Of a stretch of DNA of 64,000 nt, positions 46,883 to 61,800 are shown piece by piece. The translations under genes were made by a program, and so were the position numbers. Under the pieces are notes generated by a model, which made no database searches, was not told the origin of the DNA, and saw nothing but the letters and a program-made list of their open reading frames with translations. This DNA is from Fratercula arctica (taxonomy: Eukaryota; Chordata; Aves; Charadriiformes; Alcidae). Each line of letters starts with the position of its first letter. Position 1 is the first letter of the stretch. Location of the stretch: positions 33,256,727-33,320,726 of the forward strand of contig CANTUZ010000001.1 of NCBI GenBank assembly GCA_947846985.1, given 5' to 3'.

Positions 46883-49800
46883 GTAAAGCCAAATCCCTCT
46901 ATAATGTCAAGTTCATACAACTGTTGGTTTTTTTTAAAGGAAACAAAAACCTACATATGAGATTACATATGAGAAGTGACATATTAATAGCTGATTATAT
47001 AAAACAGTGTCTTATTTTAAACCCTCATAAATTAGTTATTCGAATGATGCGAGCCATCTCTAGGAGGTGTCTGTCACCTGCTATGATCTGTAACAATGAA
47101 AATTCTCCAGTTCTGCCCTCAGCTGGAAGCATTATGTTTCTTTAGCTCGCTCTCTGTGGTTCTTGCATAACAGTATTTCATTGCATGGTTGCAACAATTG
47201 TCTGATTATGAGATCAGGTGAAGTTATGTTTCAGTCACTGAAGTCTTACCTTTCTTTTCAACAAATACAAAATAATGTATAAGCTCCCTAACAAATACAC
47301 TGTACCGTTTTAACTGTGTTTTTTGTGGAAATAACTTCTAAGGGTACATATTTCACAATATGGTACTGCACACTGCATTAATTCGACTCTTGTTAGGTGG
47401 ATATCATGAAAGAATGAACAAGGGTGCTTGTAGTAAGTGGAAAGAAAAGCAACTTTTTCAGCCTTCTACAAATACTCTGCTGTCCAGGGTGGACACCCCA
47501 AGAGGTGGCTCAGAAGCTGCCTGAATTACTGACCGGCAACATGATCTGGATGGATGGTTTGCTTGATTTCTTGACATTGGCTAATAAAGTTGTGAGTAGC
47601 TAATGAGAGTTTGACTGTTTAGACACTCCAGAAGGAAAATTTACAGAAGCTGAAGCCAAAGCATGACTGGGAACTGCCAGCAAGCAGTGAGCTCTAAGGA
47701 AGGTAAAGGAGGAGGGAGTAATATGGAAAGAAACTGAGAGTCTGATGGTAAGGATAATTTTGATTTAGGCCTTTCATATAGGTACCATATGAAGAAAGGA
47801 AAGAATTTCATCCATTCAGTGGTTTCAGGTCCTTGTATTCCTGCACAAAAGCGTGGATTCAAGCTCACACAGAGAAGAGCTCTCTGGCTCCTCCTGTCAC
47901 AAGGTGCTGTGTGAGGTCGAGTGATTCTAGAAGTAAAGACCGAAGGAAGGAGTGTCATTCTAGCAAAGAAATTTTTACTACAGCATCTCTCTTGAGGGGC
48001 AATTTAATGGGTTTTTTTTCTAGGAAGGAAAAAGAAATGATAAAACCTGTAAAGGGCAGCCTTAATTTTTGCTTGGCTAATTGTGTGGGTTTGAATTTTC
48101 TAGACACCATTAGTGAATGTTTGGAGCTGAGACAGTGGGTCGCTGCAGACAAAGCACTGCTAGCAGTCAGAGATTTTTATGAATGTCTAATCATTTTACC
48201 TTAACTGTGTCCACTCTTATGGAGGGAAGTCATTAGAATTAACAACAGGAAGGCAGAGCCAGAAATACCCACAGTCTACACTCCAAAAGAGGAATAATGA
48301 TGTTTTGAAATGTCATACTCATCAATTCAGATAGGTTTACGTACGCGTGCTCAGGGCAGAGCTATGCAGGTCATTCTTTTTGTAACATCACAAATAGGAA
48401 AGTGTCTTTGGTTTTCTTCCATGAAAAGGGACATTTCTGTCAAGTGTTTTAGTATCTGAGATTTCTACAGCGTTTCATCCCAAACAACTTCAGTTTATTT
48501 CTGTTGTTACAATATGGGCACTTGAGGTCCCTCAGTGATAACAGTGGCAAACTGAGTACTGTGTTGCATACTAAATCAAAATTTAGGGATATGAATCCAC
48601 TTGAGTACTTGTCCTTCATTGTCCATTGTACCATTCATCATACTTTTGATCTTAGTGGATCCAACCTGCTGCATACGTAGAGTCAACCAGTTCTAAAATT
48701 AATTTTATAGATTTCTTCTTCCAACATTACACTCTCAGCCAAAGCAAGTGCATTTGATTCTTCTGTCATTGGCAATAGAGGGAACTTGGAGTTAAATCCA
48801 AAAAGTTATTGGATATAAAACATTGGTAAATGAAAAGAAAGTGAGAGAAGGACACTTGTTTTTTCATTTTTAGGTACAGAGAAGTGATTCTTTCTTCCTT
48901 CTTTTAGCACTTTTAAAAATTACTATTTGTGTTAGCTGCCTTCTTCTTTTTCTCTTTTTTTCTTTCTTTTTGAGTATGTCATTCCAGAACCACCTCTTTA
49001 TCTCACTGGAGTGACTATTTGTATTCACAGTAACCTCTGTTCTACAAAGAATGTCTTTTAAAGAATCTTTTATGCCAAAGAAACAATTCTGCACAGTAAG
49101 AAAACATTGGCGCTTTCTTTATTTTTAACCCCTTTTCTTAAAACGTTTGCCTAAATGTTTAACCGTGGGAAGGGCAAGGCTTGAATTACACAAAGAAGAT
49201 ATTGTGCCTCTTCAATTCAAGGACAGCATGCACACATAAAGGCTTAAAAGTCTAAATCTGAAAGCGGCTGAAGCAATGAGACGTGATGAATTGGTTTGGA
49301 TAGTTCCAGAGTTCTGGACTGCCTCTCCTGCCATCCCAACAATTTTCTTGAGAATGTTATTTTTCATCCTTCCCTACTCGACAGTGGGAACAACAATCCT
49401 GGGAAGTTACATTCCCCAAAGCTACAAGTGACAGAGATTCCCCCAGCTTGCAACACCTGTATCAGGTCTTTTTTCACTAGTTCACCTAGTTAAATCACCC
49501 CTAGTAAAGAAGGCTCAATTAATTCAACTATTTAGAATGGATCCTAAGACCTCATTCAGCCTTGGTAAAGTATGGTGCTGAGCGTGTCACATTTCCTCAC
49601 AACTAGACCAGTTTAGAACGAAAACTCTCCTGTAGGGTCTCTGAAAAGAAACCTATTCATCACCCTGAAAAACAGAGGGTGGATTCCAGCGACAACATTT
49701 TAAAACACACTGCAACACATTTAAGCCCTGAGACTGTACAAAAGGACTTCAGTGCCTGAATGCTTATCCAGACTTGCTGGACTTCAGGTTTCAGAGGAAC

Positions 49801-52800
49801 GTTACATTTTGCTGAGGACCTTGTACACAATAAGTTCTGGGGGTTTGGGGTAGATGATGAAAAAGCTGTTAATAAGAATGGTTGCATGTTTTCTTCAAGT
49901 TGTACTAGATACTAAGTCATGCAAGTGATCAAGTCATGGTGCGTATTAGAAATCTACTAATAGCTGTTTCTTTGTGAAGATTTGGGCTTGCTCCTTGCGA
50001 CAATACAGAAGAGCTCCAGGGGAACTTGTCGCAAAGTGTGTCATTCCATTCTAGACTGAAATCCTCTTCTTTCATCTGCCAATTGCTCTCCTCCTACATG
50101 TTTAGGTACTCGATTTACTGATACCAGTGACTCAGTGGCAGAGCTGGAATGAGAATGGGGACCGTTAGTCTCCTGGACCTGCCTTCCACCCTCTAGTCTG
50201 TCTTGCAGTGCTGGGGCACTGCCTCCTGTGCAAAGAATTTCTCCTCCTCCAGGTGTTTTCCAGGTCATTCTCCCCAAGCTTAGTTAGTACCCCACTCTAT
50301 CACGTGCAAGCTGAATCTTCAAGGAAAAGGAAGGCATCACTACCTGCTTGTTTCTTTGGAGAGCATCTCAAACTGCTGCCAGGATGCTCTGAAGAGCCCC
50401 CCCGCCCCGGGAAACCAATAAGTCGGCCGAACTAGCATACGTGCCTAGTTTATAGAAGATCCTCCTGGCCTTGCTGACTAGAGGTCATTTGCATTACAGG
50501 GAAAGCTGGCAAAAGGCTGACCTGAGACTGAGTGAATCTCACCTGCGGGATCAGCTGTTTCTTTAGACTGATGTTTTTTTTCCAAAATTCAGCCTTTAAA
50601 CAGTGATTTGTCTTCAATGTGGATTTTGGACTTTGAAAGGGACAAGAGGATTGCTGAAGTAAAGCTGGGAGATTGCTAAGAAAAAAATAATAATGATGAT
50701 TGGCAACTCAGTTAATACATTTGAAAGTCAAGGTGCAGCCACTGAAGCATTAACTCAGCGGAAAAAAAAAAGAGATTCAGCGCTGGAGTCTAGCGGATAT
50801 ACGAAAATCTTCAGAACGATCAGGATTTATGGATGCTTCATCTCCCACCTGCTGGCACCGGGAGTTAGGATCCACATGTAAAAGCCTCCAAAGTAATTTT
50901 AAGAATTAGTGAAGTGAAGCTGTGTGTTGTAGAAAAGAGCTGAAGTTTGGTTTATGCCTAGAAGGCACCTGTAATTTTACTTCAAGGGGAGGTGGGTTAA
51001 TCTCTTCCTTTTGCAGTTCTCAGCGACATGCCATTAATTCTAGCAACTCCAACTTCAGCGAGAGACTGTGGCTGGCACCACGGAAAAGAAGGATGCAGAG
51101 TGCTTGCAGAGGGATGCGGGAATGATGGCCGCGTGATTAAGGCTTTTGACTGGGATCCCAGAGCTCTGGACCAAATCCCAGCTGTGTCACATATGCTCTG
51201 CCAGGAGCAATCAATGAATTTCTGTTATCTATTCCCCACTATCGAATGGAAGCAATGATGCTTCTTTTCATTCATCCGCTGCCCGTCCTGCCCACGTGGA
51301 CGATAAGCACCTTGGTATGGGGCCCTCTCCAGCTCAGCAAATGTGCAATATCCCACTCATTGGGCCCCTGGATCATTTCACCAGCTCTGTATTACCTCTG
51401 ATGAAGTAACTTAATAACGTCTTGGGGACTGCATGCAAATAAAAAATTGCAAGTCGTGTAGTGCAAGCCCAGTTTGAACACGTAAGATTGGTGCTGCCTT
51501 CCACCATCCTGCCATAGACATCCTCTATGGCACGATTTTCAAACATACCTAAAGTAGGCGCCAAATTTAAGCACTGAAGCTCTTTCTGTCTTGAAGAGTA
51601 GCCTGGATCTTCAGTGCTCTCCTGAACTCATCTGTCTGTCCTCTTCGCAGCATCAGCTAAGTCACTCGCCACAGGAGACAGGCTGAATAGCGGGCAGTCC
51701 ATCTCACAGGAGAGTGCAAGTCCTTGTGGAAGTCAGTATTTGAAAATCACACCCTGGTGCACGCAGCATAAAACAGGCCCTGCGATGTTGTTCGTAAGTC
51801 TGTCTTGAAAGTTGCAGGCCTGGCAAATCTTCAAGGAAAGCCTGAAACAACACTGAAGCGATCCGTGTGGTGCTTATTCATCTTTTCTCTGCAATTCAGT
51901 CCTCTTTTTTTGCTTTCTGTGAGGCTTGTGTGAATGCAGAGATGCACACGTGGAATGGAAACTGTGTTTTATAGCTGGATTAAACTGGTAGGAAAGCTTC
52001 ATATAGCTTGTTATAACTTTGAATAGAAATTGCTGAGCCCCAGCTGTGTGGAGCTGAGCTTTGCTTTTCCTTTTCTTCCAACTGTCCCAGTGTCACGGCA
52101 GATCTCGTGGCGGATCTTCCTCTTCCTCCTGATCCTAAGGATCAGATATTTTTCCCTTCCTTTCTTGTAAATCTAATCTTTTGGGGTTTGTGGGAGATTT
52201 TGTTTTAAACAAAAGTCTGATTTATTTTTCTGTCATTGCCTGTCCATCCCATAGCTTTTTGGCATCAGATTTTGTGAAAGTGGTACTGATATTTAATAAG
52301 TCCATAATCTCCCCTTTTAAACACTTGTTGATAAGGAGAATGCAACATAACAAGATGTATTTACTTTAAAAATTAATGGGCTAGCATGGTTTTTTTCCTC
52401 AAATAAATCAATATCATTTCAAAGCCATCAGCAGCTGGTGTCATAATCAACCCTGTGGTAATAAACATATAAAGGCATATGAAGAGGAAAATAAACCCTG
52501 TTAACAGAAGCTACTAACCAGGTTTTATAAGCAGTCTCGAAGAAAAGAACGTGTTCCAAATCTGAAGCTCTGAGTTGTCACTGTACTGACAGGGTTCCCT
52601 CTCTGGCCGGAGAAGACAGCTCAACAACCCTTTTGAGCTCTCCGAGTGGAGTAACTTCCTTTTGAATGGAAATGCTCTGGACACAGCAGACAATCAGCTT
52701 TTGCTCCCTGGGACCATCAGGGATGATCACTAGAAAGCAGCACAAGATGATTACTCCCTCTACGCTGGGGAAAGTCTGCTCTAGTGCCTTTCACAGCGTG

Positions 52801-55800
52801 CCAGTTCAGAGATGTTATCGTCAGGCAGGCTCCAATTTGGTGCCTTAAAATGCATTCCATTTTCCCCACACAGCTTTTACAAAAATAGGCTGAAATTCAG
52901 GAAGCATATAGGCTGGGGCCTAATTTTACAGCCCTGGTTTTGGCTCTAATAATGCTTGTTTTGCAGGTGAATTTAGCAGAAATACCTTGACGAATCAGGG
53001 CTGAAGGTAGTTGCCAAGGCTGTCTTCCCTGGGGAATAAAGGCAGCTTTGTCCTGTCCCAGGTATTGGGCCAGTTCCTCTGGATGATGCACAACCCATCG
53101 GCTTTGGGATGAAGGTCTGTGCTGGTCCTGTCGACACAGCAGTGAAGGGGTTAACCTAACTTTCAACTTTCAGAGGAAACACACACTTCAAAGGCATTTT
53201 CCTAATGCGGGGTTTAGGAGGATGTCCCGTTTACTACAAAACAAGTCTGTTGCGCTTTGATGCTTTTCAACTGCCAGAAATACTATTATTTAGATTACAT
53301 TTTATCATGTTTTCTGGGTATTTCATACTGATAAGGTTTTATGCAGGATCATTACATATGAGAATAGATTTAATCCTGTTTTTAGTAAGCTTTAAGGACA
53401 CTGAGGGATTATTTATGTAATAAGATGCAAAGTTGCTATGGAAAATGCTATAGCAACCTAACATCTTCACAAAACCAAGCAGCCACTTGTGACAGCAATC
53501 TAAATTTACATTTATTTTAGTGTCATTTTATTGACATTCTTAGTATCTCTTTTTGACAGCATGTTAAAATATGTTTTGCGTTCATGCTAGAACAAAATTA
53601 GCAGCATATTGTTGGACTGAAGATGGTGCTTATAATTTTTGGAGATAATTTTAGCATATTTCATTCATGTAAATAGCATTAAAATAGTAGTGAAAAGAAG
53701 TTTGGGTGCATCGCCTCTATTTGTAATAGAGCAAACAATGCACATTGAAAGTCATATTTTACAAGTCAGTGAAAGCTAAACTGTTTTTATTTGCTTTATA
53801 TCTGAATGAAAATATTTTTAAGAAAGAAATTATTTTGTTATTAGAATTTATTTCAAATCCTGTATCTTTTATTGTAACTTTCCCAGTTCACGATACAGGC
53901 TATAATTTTTCATTACCTTTCATAAAGCAGGGCATCATTTCTGAATGCGGAGGCTTGCAGTTTGGTAGGGAATTGCCCTATTTAAATGGGGCTTTTCTAA
54001 AACATAGACTAACAGTACACATTGCCCCTAGGAGGTTAAATAAAAAGGGAAAGAAAAAAACAAACAAAAGCGACAAAACTGTCTGAACTCTGTCCTGTGC
54101 TCATTGCAGTGAATAATGAAACTCGCATTGACTTCAATGGGAGCAGAAGCAAGCTCTGTATATTGATTTTCTCCATCCCCCTCCATTAAGAATCCTGGAG
54201 TGCGGCTGTAACATTGTTGAAGTGGGATGTTGGCAGCAAAATCAATAAAAGACAATATTAGAACGTATGCTGTTTTCAGCTTCCTCACAATCTGATATAG
54301 CTGGTATTAGCATTCCTCTCCAAATCACACTTCATGCTTTCTGTAAAATGACCTTCCTTATGGTGCCCTCTCCAATATAAAGCTTTTGTGGTCTTATTCT
54401 CATACTTAGCCTTCAAGAGAACGAGCCCTATTTATAACAGTGAAGGCGATTGATTCTGAACAAGAGCGTAAAGAACAGATTCCTTCAAGAGTGGCTTCAA
54501 CATAAACCCTATTTCTGACCTCCTATGAAAGATCGTTTCTGTTGTTGTTTAAACTAAGCTCTCAGTTTTAGATTTTCTTAATTATGCTGTTCTTCGTGCC
54601 TTGCTGCTTTTAGAAAATTTTTTCACCCCAGCATATCAGAGAGGCTTGCAGGTATTGCTTGAGGTGAAGATTTAGGTACCTTCTTATGCACGCTTAAATC
54701 CAAGAAACATTAGCCATTGCTAAGGTGTCAGAAGAGGTAAAGATCAGAAAGCAGAGTCTTTTCCAATGTCAGTACAAGCTTCTAAACTCATAATTACAGG
54801 TTTGGGGAGCATCATTGTGTCAGACAGATGCGAGGTTGGTTGAAGTTTCCAAAGCATTAAAAGCTTCCTTTTCAAAGCATGCGGCTTCTCGTTCCTTGTG
54901 TGTCCAGCTGACTGGCAGCCTGTGATGTGGTTGCCAGGAGTTAAAAACCCACCCAGCAGAGCTCATGCTTGAAGTGACAGAAATTCCCCACACTGCTACT
55001 AGTTGATGATGCTGGTTTATTTGCTGAATGAATCTTAGATTCAGAGGCATTTCGTGGTGTCGTGCTTTTTGGTTTTGGCTTAAAGACCATCTCAAGAAAA
55101 TAAGCTTTTTTCTTATTGATGGCGCATATCCATAGTATAGCATTTTTGTGAGCAATATGTCGAAGGATTTGGTTCATAAAGTTGAAAGCCAGGTGGATTC
55201 AATGCTGCTTGGAGGTGAGTGATCTTCTTTTAGTCTTATTTGGGTTTAGATTCACGGCAGAGGGAAGAGAAAGCAAAGAGAAGAGATCTCGAATGTGGAA
55301 TGACCAACTGAAGAACTGGATACCATACCAAAACCGTACCATTTTATTCCACTTCTCCACTAATTCCAGCATGTGACTCCTTGAACACCAGCATATAGAA
55401 TTCTAAAGGAGGAAAAATTGGTTCTTCTGTGCTAAAAGTGATTTGTTTTGTTGGTTTTTTTAATTTTTTTTTTTTTTTTTCATTTTTAGTTGCCTCTCAA
55501 TGGGCAAATAGTTTGCAATCCTTTTGGTTATTTATTCGGCCCTCCCCGTCTTTGATGCATAGCAAGTTGCACCACGTACAAGAGCTGTGCCAAGCATGTC
55601 TTTATAGCACTTGTACCCAGTGGTTGCTGAGCTGCTTCTACAACTGCCAGGTGCCCACCTCACGTGTCAGCCAGGGATCTCTCTGAGGAGATCTGGGTGG
55701 TTGCTAGTCCACAACACCAGTTTCTTCATCGCTTCTTTGTCATGTGTCAAATACAGACTGTCTTCCCTCGTAAATTTGTCTGAGCTCTGGAGACAAGCGA

Positions 55801-58800
55801 GCACTTTTAAGAGTCAAGGATGAACATGGTAAAAAGCAATAGCTCTCTCCATGTTGTTCTATTATCAGATAGTCATCTGTCTCATCACATTTTGTTGATA
55901 GGTTTTTGAGATGCCTGTGCTGTTAGACCTTGATCCCACAAGCTACTGCCTGCTGCTCAGAGTGTTTGCACTCACCTTCTGCTCAACACCCACAGATACA
56001 AAGTCCTGAGCGGTGGCTTACCCAGAAAGTCTGGTACAAGGAGTATTTCACCGTTCTGTCTTCAAAGTTACACACTTTTTGCAGATATCAATAAATTGTC
56101 TGTTTCTGAAAGGACTGGAAGTACCACTAAGCCCTGTAGGACCCTGTCATCTGCAAGTTTGCAACACGTTTTATTTTTCAGTAGCTGAGAAAATACCTGC
56201 TAAACATGTTAAATTGTGGAGAAGCTGAGTGGCTTCTATTTGCGGATACTGAGTATGCTGAAGGCAGGACGGAGGGGAAAAAAGAAGGTTTTGGCTTGCA
56301 GATACAGCTCATCTGGACACCCTTCCACTCACATAAGGGATAAATGGCTCAAGAAATGCTGTCTCTGAATGCGAGAGTCAAGAAATTGCAAGCTTCATGT
56401 GATCATTCACTTATGGCTTCTAAAGGGGTAAAAACATATTCCCATATTTAAGACCTATCTTTATCTGAGGCCAAAGTAACTGACTAAATAGTTTGGCATT
56501 ATGCACAATTTTAAAAGAAAAATTAGCTCAGCCCTCCAATCCAGTACAAGGTCAGAGAAATAGCTGGTTAAATGCTCTCCTGCAATTTAAGGTGCAGTAG
56601 AATTTTGTACAAAGGTGGTTTATCGTCACATTTATAGAAAGCACTTTACGTTTATGAACAAAATTTGCCTATTATAAATCAGAACAATTCAAAACACCAC
56701 AGTCAATTCAAACACTCAGATCAGCCCTTTCTTCCCTAATGAATGTGACAAATTGAGGCATTCACGTGCATGCTGTCAAGTTTGTTTTCCAAGTAGCAAT
56801 GACAGTTTCTTCACATTTATAAGTCCTACAGATTTTTTTTTTCAAGTTGTCGCAGTGGTGCTGGGGCTGAATGCAATTCCTAGTTCGAGTGCCAACAGTA
56901 GCAATGCAGCCATCTTGTAAATGCCACTGCTTATTGTTTAAGTCTGAATAAAAATATAGCAATTACTTTGACTCCTAAGAAGTAACCATCAGCAACCCAC
57001 CTATACAGAGGTTTACCTATATACAATAATGTTTGAATATCCTAAGTAATTTATGTATCACATGCGCACAGGTACATACAATCCATTTATGCAGTATACA
57101 TAGGATTAACACAACATATATGAAACACTGAGCTTTCATCAGCGTCTCTTGTGCTATGCAGAGTTCAAAGGTCCTGTACCCTCAAGTTGCAAAGCACCCT
57201 TAATGCAAGCAGTGTTTTTCCATTACTGATGTGGGAGAGGGTCATGGGTGCCACTTGGCATCTCCCCAGTAACCAGTGCTTTTCTTACTTGAGTAAACAT
57301 CCTTCTTCCCCCTTGAGACTAAAATTTCCTCTGTTCATTTTTAGAGTTACAGGAATACAGTTTTGTTTTGTTTTTTTTTTAGTATCATCGATTAGAGGAA
57401 AAAGTCACTTTTTTGCTGGCTTCTTTAAAGCACAGTCTCTGTAAAAGTGTCACAGCAGTTCTGTTTCTCAATTAGGGAAAAAAAAAGCAGAACCTCTAAA
57501 AGAGATTCAGTACTTGATTAATTATATTTAACTAAGGCAGCAGTTATTAGTAAACATAAAGCATAAGTATCTGAAAAATTCATCTCATCACAAACCAACT
57601 TCTCTAATAAGCAGTGGGAAGGAGTGATTTTTAGTGAATTTTGAGAATATCTGAGAGCTGCTACTACTTTTGATCAAAGTTATACTCCTGCATTTTCTTA
57701 TGATGGCTTGCTTCCTACGCCCCTAGTTCAAGAGGAGAACCAAGCAGGAAGGGCAAGACAGCAACCAGCCCAACTAACGGTCCATCCGTCACAGTTGTCT
57801 GTGCAGAGCCAACTCTTCCCTCTCCTGTCTCTCCTTATGCATAAGCCAAGTCAGTTGGGCTTGGTACGTATCGTGGGCGGCGGTAGAAGAAATGCAGCCC
57901 AAAAAGGAGAGGAAACAAGGGCCCTTTGCTTTAAAGAGGTGACCTGGAGAAACTGGTCTCAACGGAGCAGGTTAACTAGCTACTGTCAAAATACCATTTA
58001 CGATCTATGTAGATTCCTGTTCTCCAAAGAGATGCTGTCAAGTAAAATAGACCTAAAATGTGACAGGCTTTGATATTATTGTAACAAGGTGGTCTCTTCC
58101 AAATTCTAAATATGTGTTTCAGTAATGTGATGTGACATCTTTGTAGGAAAAGTCCAAAACACTTAATGCTGCACTTTACCTGGGACAGAACTGGGCAAAA
58201 GAGAACTGGAGAACGTACTGCAAAATAAGTACGAGTCAGGGAAGAGAGAAACATCTGGAAATGTCAGGCAAGTGGGAATTACAAATGAAGAAAGAGATGG
58301 ACTCATGCATTTGGAGTTCAAGGAGGGAACAAACTGAACAGAACAAATACAGAGGAAAAAGAGAGGAAGGTATGGAGAGAGGGGGAGAAAGACTATCTTA
58401 TAGTGGGAGATTAGCCCTCTGTCTTTTAAGTCCTTTAGAGAAAGTTGATTCACTGTTCAAGTGGGTTTTCTGCAACCATGAGGTCTAGATCAATGATCCC
58501 AAACTGAGCTCCTGAGACAATGATCACTTGTAAGACTGTAGTAAGTAGTCTGCATCTTATTCCTAGGGCTGACTAAAACAGTGAGATTAAATTGCCTTGC
58601 TAGTGTTTTTAATTAAAAGTCAGATTTAGTGAGAGCATGGTGAAATACAGAGAGCCGGTACTGATCCACAGTCTAGAAAGTTTGGAAGCCATTAGTCCAG
58701 AAACTTAAAGCGTAGGTTTTCAGTTAATGATCTCCCTAGGGTTTTAAATAAAATGTCAGATATCATGAGACTCATCATAACACCGCAGGAGTTGGCAGCG

Positions 58801-61800
58801 CTGCTCTCCGAGGCATTCTTAGTCCAGTGCAGAACCAGTATTTGCGTGATACTTTTTGTTATTAGGCCCATCTGGACTGTAATCTGCCCTGCCTTTCCCT
58901 ACACCTTCTTTGCTATTTGCAAAGAGATAGATACGCTTCATTACACAAGAAATTATAAGCCTTCACAAATTACTGGTGAGCCACATGTGTAGTAAACCTA
59001 GGAAAGAACAGGGCTGTTGCTGAAGTCTGCTAAGCAGGAAGAAGTTTTGTAAACTCAGAAAATCTCTCTTCAGACAAATGCTTTGGTTTCTCAAATGCTA
59101 CATCTGTCTGTACTGGATGGGATAGATAAAATATAAAATTACAGTTAAATGATGGTGCAACTTTTCTTTTTTCTTTCTTTTTTCTCTTTTTTTCTTTTTT
59201 TTTTTTGCCTTTTATTGGCAGCATCCTTCCATTTACTAATTGTTTGCCAGCAAGTTTTATCTGAATAGGAAGCCTCAAAATAATTCTCATGAGCATTCAG
59301 TTTGAACATCTGGTATCATCATGAATGTATCTGGTATAATGAGCTTCTCTGCACTGAACATAGGCTGCATGCTGAGGGAAGGACTTTGAAGGAACTGCAC
59401 CTGAATAAAGCAGATTTTGCAAAAGAGTAAATCTCCCAGTGTGCGGGCCCTAGCTCCCACTAACATTAATGACAATAACCCCTCCACGTATGGGATAATT
59501 AGTGCCCTTAGAGTTTAAATTTGCAGGTACTGAGACATTCAAATGAAGCGTGCCTAACATTAGAAAAAAAAAATGTGGAATTTGCTTCATTGTTTGGTTA
59601 CATTATGTCTGAAGAGGGAAAGAAAAAACTGTTCATGGCTAGGTTAGCTTGTAATTGCCCCAAATTATTTATTTTTATACCATTCTAATTCTGCTTTCAG
59701 AGTTTATTTAGGCTGGTTAGCGAGCTGCTTTCAAACTTTAACCAATGGATTTAAAAAAAAAAAAAAAAGCCAAGTGACATAGTGTCTTTTTGTGGAAACA
59801 TGGGAGAACAATGGAAGAAGCATTTATTAAAGAAAGCAGTATAGGAATAATGCCAATTTTACGTGCTAATATCAGATGTATTTCTACGCACCTGTCATAG
59901 ACATCCGAACACTTTTTATGCTGGTGATCAGGTATTTAGTAACTGTCCATAAAGAAAAGAAAGTGTCCTCTAGGAACTCAAGGTAACAGATCAAGGCCAC
60001 TTTAGATATCGGAGGTCTCAGAAGCCTGACATTGTTGTAAGGCGTGCTAAGAAAATGCCTCAAAGCGATGAAGATGTAGCTTAGTCTTATTCTTCCAGAA
60101 AGCTTCTTGGAGATACCACCAAAAAGTTGCTTTCCCAAATGCCTTGGAGCATGTACAGAGCATGTGTAACTAAAACTTGTTCTCAGAGCTCAGTTTTTCT
60201 GGTAGAGTTTATGAAAGTCAGGTGTGAATCAAGTGGACCTACACCTGAGCAGTCATAGATAACAACGGCCTCAACTTTCACTCTGCCAGGAGCTGACAAC
60301 TAGTGGAGAATGCAGAGGGAGGGTCAGCTCTGACAGTTTGAGGTGGAGACATAGGTTCACACTTCTCTAGTTACTCTAGTTGCTCCCCCCACCTCAGAGG
60401 CCATCCAGCTTTCTATCTGCAGTGAGGGCCGTGCCTTTCTTCCCACCACCTTGCAGACCTCCTGCAAACCCAGCCTTCCCACCCCCCCGCCCTCAACATG
60501 TGGGGTCGCTCACTGGCATCACCTCACACACCAACCCCCCGCCACTGAGTGAGCACGATGGGATCCTCAGACCGTAGCAAAAAGTTTAATTTCCCGCGGG
60601 CTGGAGCACTAAGTAGAGCCTTATAGGGAAAAAAATGAATGAGGGTCCAGTGCTACCGTGCTAGTCTATGAAACTGAAAGTTTTTTTCCTTCAAGACAGC
60701 CCCAATCTCAGCGTCACCCTTTCCTGACACATGCCAGCATGGATACACCAGTGTATCCTCTCACAGTTTCACGTTCAACATGAAACTGGCCCCATTACTC
60801 ACTTTTGAACTCTTCCTCCTTACACCCAGTAACTGTTAAAAATGCCACCGCCTTTCTTGTGCCACCACCAGAAGCCCTACCACACTTCCTTTTCTCTTCC
60901 TTCACATATTGAACTCAAGTCCAACATTTTCTTTTGTTCCACCTACCTCTTCCTAGAATCTGACCTCTGCTTTTATTCTGTCAAAATTCATACCCAAACC
61001 TTGTGAGCTCGTGTTTGACTTCCAGGAGTTCCTCTTCTTTAGCCCTCACTCGAGCCCTTTCTCAAGATACCTCCGTTCTCAACCTATCTCCTAAGACCAT
61101 CCGTGCTGCACTTCTAAGACCATCATCCTTAAAAATGACAAATGCCATTATTTTATAACTTACCCTGTTTTCTGCAGCATCAAGACATAGCTCACGCCCT
61201 TCCAGATCCTCCAGAAACATTTTTCCTTGCTGGTTTTCCCCTGGTTGTACTGCTTCACAGTTCACCTATTTGAAAAACAAGCAAGCTAGCTAGAGGCCAG
61301 GGATAACTTTTATTGTTTGTATTTATAGTTGTGAACTTCACGTCCTTATTTCTCTCCTCTCACATTTGTTCGGTCCCTTAAGCCGAAAACTCGTTGAAGA
61401 AGTAGCTGTGTCTTGCGAGATGGCTATTTTTGACATTGTAAATGCTCTGCAATGGGAGTGATGCAAAAAATTACCATAATAACAGCCATCATTTTGACAG
61501 CTTTTGATGTTTTTCTTGTTGCTGTTATCAAAAGGAGCATTATATCATTTAAAACCATATTTTCAAGTCAGGAAATTAGGGTAATGGCATTAGTAGAACT
61601 CAGATGGCAGGAAGATTTGGGAATATGCTCTTCATCTGCTTTCATCCGTGTCACTGTCACTGTATTGATACATTGGCTAAAGTTCCAAAACCATGGGAAA
61701 CTCTGCTGAAGAAGTTAGACCAAAAGTCTGAAGCTAGACAAATAAGAACAGAAATTTTCAGTTTTATGATCTATTTCTATACGATTATAGAAGAATCTAT

